Source: Polaromonas sp. (GTDB taxonomy: Bacteria > Pseudomonadota > Gammaproteobacteria > Burkholderiales > Burkholderiaceae_C). Taken from it: a DNA stretch of 32,462 nt. How positions within the stretch are numbered: the stretch's first letter is position 1; each line of letters starts with the position of its first letter. The notes below the pieces were generated by a model that saw only the letters and a program-made list of their open reading frames with translations, made no database searches and had not been told where the DNA came from. The translations under genes were made by a program, and so were the position numbers. Of this stretch, positions 30,872-32,462 are shown one piece after another. The DNA is taken from positions 1 to 32,462 of the forward strand of contig JANYGP010000046.1 in the NCBI GenBank assembly GCA_025362315.1. The letters run 5' to 3'.

Positions 30872-32260
30872 TTATTGCAAACTGCGCACCACTTCCAGCG
30901 CCTGCTCAATCCGCTCAACCGCATGAATCGTCAGCCCCTCGAAAGCCTTGTCATTCTTTTTCGGCGCATTGGCTTTGGGCACGATGGCGATGCTAAAACC
31001 CAGCTTGGCGGCTTCCTTCAATCGCTCCTGGCCGCGCGGCGCGGGGCGTACTTCACCTGCCAGCCCAACCTCGCCAAATGCGATAAAACCTTTGGGCAGC
31101 GGCCTGCCGCGCAGGCTTGACGTGATGGCCAACATCACGGCCAGGTCAGCTGCTGGCTCGCTGATGCGCACGCCGCCCACCGCGTTGACAAACACATCCT
31201 GGTCCATACACGCCACGCCTGCATGGCGGTGCAGCACAGCCAGCAGCATGGCCAGGCGGTCTTTGTCCAGGCCAACTGAAAGGCGTCTGGGCGAAGGCCC
31301 GCCGCTGTCGACCAGCGCCTGAATTTCGACCAGCATGGGCCGCGTGCCTTCGAGGGTGACCATCACGCAGCTGCCGGGCACGGGCTCGGTGTGCTGGCTT
31401 AAAAAGATGGCGCTGGGGTTGCTGACGCCTTTCAGGCCCTTTTCAGTCATGGCGAAAACGCCGATTTCGTTCACCGCGCCAAAGCGGTTTTTAATCGCCC
31501 GCACCAGGCGAAAGCTTGAGTGCGTGTCGCCCTCAAAGTACAGCACGGTGTCGACCATGTGCTCCAGCACACGCGGGCCAGCCAGCGCGCCTTCCTTCGT
31601 CACGTGGCCCACCAGCACAATGCACACGCCAGACGACTTGGCCATGCGCGTCAGGTGCGCCGCGCATTCGCGCACCTGGGCGACCGAGCCGGGGGCGGAT
31701 GTGAGCTGGTCTGAATACACAGTTTGAATCGAGTCAATCACGGCGATTGTGGGTAGCGTGGCTTCCAGCGTCGCCAGGATTTTTTCCAACTGGATTTCTG
31801 CCAGCACTTTGACCTGCGAGCCTTCCAGCCCCAACCGCCGGGAACGCAGCGCGATCTGTGCGCCGCTTTCTTCACCTGTCACATACAGCGTCGATTGACC
31901 AGCGCGTTGCAATGAATCCAGCGCTTGCAGCAGAAGTGTGGACTTACCTATCCCCGGGTCGCCGCCAATCAGCACGACGCCGCCTTCCACAATGCCGCCG
32001 CCCAGTACGCGGTCAAGTTCCTCGTGGCCGGTGGGCGTGCGCTGCATGTCGCTGGCGTCAATGTCGGCCAGCGTAGTGACTTCAGACGCTTTGGCCAGGC
32101 CCACATACTGCTGGCTGTAGCGGTTTTTAGTGGGCGCGCTGCTTTCGGCCGCTCCTTCGATCAGCGTGTTCCAGGCGTCGCAATGCGGGCATTTGCCCAG
32201 CCACTTGGGGCTTTGCCCACCGCATTCGGTGCAGGTGAAGGAGGTTTTGTCTTTAGCCAT
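30872..32260 (-). CDS. radA: DNA repair protein RadA
   Basis: RadA/Sms, a RecA-related helicase that promotes branch migration in recombination repair. The N-terminal zinc finger is FTCTECGGQSPKWLGKCPHC (residues 8-27). Walker A is GGDPGIGKSTLLLQ near residue 98-111, Walker B near VIDSIQTV, the RadA-specific KNRFG motif is in IKNRFGAVNEIG near 255, and a Lon-like C-terminal domain with SGGPSPRRLSVGLDKDR and GEVGLAGEVRP follows. Length (462) is normal. The ATG lies at 32260; the gene has a 180-bp gap upstream to a divergent candidate gene. Confidence 0.95.
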   Translation of the reverse strand: MAKDKTSFTCTECGGQSPKWLGKCPHCDAWNTLIEGAAESSAPTKNRYSQQYVGLAKASEVTTLADIDASDMQRTPTGHEELDRVLGGGIVEGGVVLIGGDPGIGKSTLLLQALDSLQRAGQSTLYVTGEESGAQIALRSRRLGLEGSQVKVLAEIQLEKILATLEATLPTIAVIDSIQTVYSDQLTSAPGSVAQVRECAAHLTRMAKSSGVCIVLVGHVTKEGALAGPRVLEHMVDTVLYFEGDTHSSFRLVRAIKNRFGAVNEIGVFAMTEKGLKGVSNPSAIFLSQHTEPVPGSCVMVTLEGTRPMLVEIQALVDSGGPSPRRLSVGLDKDRLAMLLAVLHRHAGVACMDQDVFVNAVGGVRISEPAADLAVMLAITSSLRGRPLPKGFIAFGEVGLAGEVRPAPRGQERLKEAAKLGFSIAIVPKANAPKKNDKAFEGLTIHAVERIEQALEVVRSLQ

Positions 32261-32421
32261 ATTCAGATTTTACTGGTTTTATTTACAGTTAATCAGCTCT
32301 ATTTGACTTCTTTGAAACAGCACCGCAATCGCTTTATGTGGTCGTTTAAAACGGAAGTTGGCTCTGGCCAAGAAATTTAGTTTGATATACAGTTGTGTGC
32401 ACAACCATATTCTTTTAACAC

Positions 32422-32462
32422 ATGCCACAAGCCATTTTTTCCAAACCCACGCACAAGCTAAC
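32422..32462 (+). CDS. Possible start of a divergent gene (3' partial)
   Basis: ATG at 32422 opens MPQAIFSKPTHKL and runs off the window without a stop. No clear ribosome site is seen; GTTGTGTGCACAAC just upstream (32391-32404) is a near-palindrome (GTTGT/ACAAC arms) that could be an operator. Too short to identify. The rest of the 32261-32421 gap shows nothing recognisable. Confidence 0.25.
   Translation, partial: MPQAIFSKPTHKL

Noticed and set aside
32380..32404. LexA box upstream of the last candidate gene
   Set aside because: Only a TATACAG half-site is present; the CTGT half is missing.

Overview
The window looks like a chromosomal segment of a betaproteobacterium of the order Burkholderiales, most likely family Comamonadaceae (Polaromonas/Rhodoferax-like). 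The evidence is the protein flavour of WaaF, IlvE, GlcE/GlcF and RadA, the ilvE / CHCC zinc-finger / waaF neighbourhood, and a short interspersed palindromic repeat of a type I recall from Comamonadaceae genomes. This is inference from sequence reading; no search was run.

Region 1 (1-12040, + strand) is a compact Tad/Flp (type IVc) pilus locus with mostly overlapping genes: a TadG-like protein (5' end outside the window), a lipoprotein, a TadE-like protein, a secreted protein, a small Flp-like prepilin, CpaB, the secretin CpaC, a TadA ATPase with an FHA-like N-terminus, TadB, TadC, the TPR lipoprotein TadD, a second TadE-like protein, a DUF192 protein and a small secreted protein. No TadZ/CpaE or prepilin peptidase is seen. 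An apolipoprotein N-acyltransferase (lnt) overlaps the end of the block, followed by a small secreted Cys protein.

Region 2 (14100-16230) is a decay and accessory zone: a WYL-type regulator broken by a stop codon, a chimeric relic joining the 5' end of a VOC (glyoxalase-like) gene to the 3' part of an EVE-domain gene, and a ribbon-helix-helix/VapC toxin-antitoxin pair.

Region 3 (16231-23370) is mainly metabolism and envelope on the - strand: glcF, a DUF1275 membrane protein and glcE (glycolate oxidase, with no glcD beside them), waaF, a CHCC zinc-finger protein and ilvE. Between waaF and the zinc-finger gene lies an opposite-strand cassette of a catalase-like haem protein, whose distal His is replaced, and a Tat-exported HiPIP.

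Region 4 (23400-29940, - strand) is a defence/toxin-antitoxin island: an AbrB/VapC pair, a two-TM protein, an array of 35-bp palindromic tandem repeats, a single-polypeptide type IIG-like restriction-modification enzyme preceded in the same apparent operon by a second AbrB/VapC pair, and a metallophosphoesterase.

Region 5 (29940-32462) has a small HExxH membrane protein bracketed by two copies of the same repeat arrangement, then radA.

The strongest non-gene signal is a family of six 49-bp elements (11641, 14901, 18403, 26536, 30104, 30818). All have the same length and orientation, and three lie inside open reading frames (a signal peptide, GlcE, and the restriction-modification enzyme just before its NPPY motif). 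A possible degenerate seventh copy lies in waaF.
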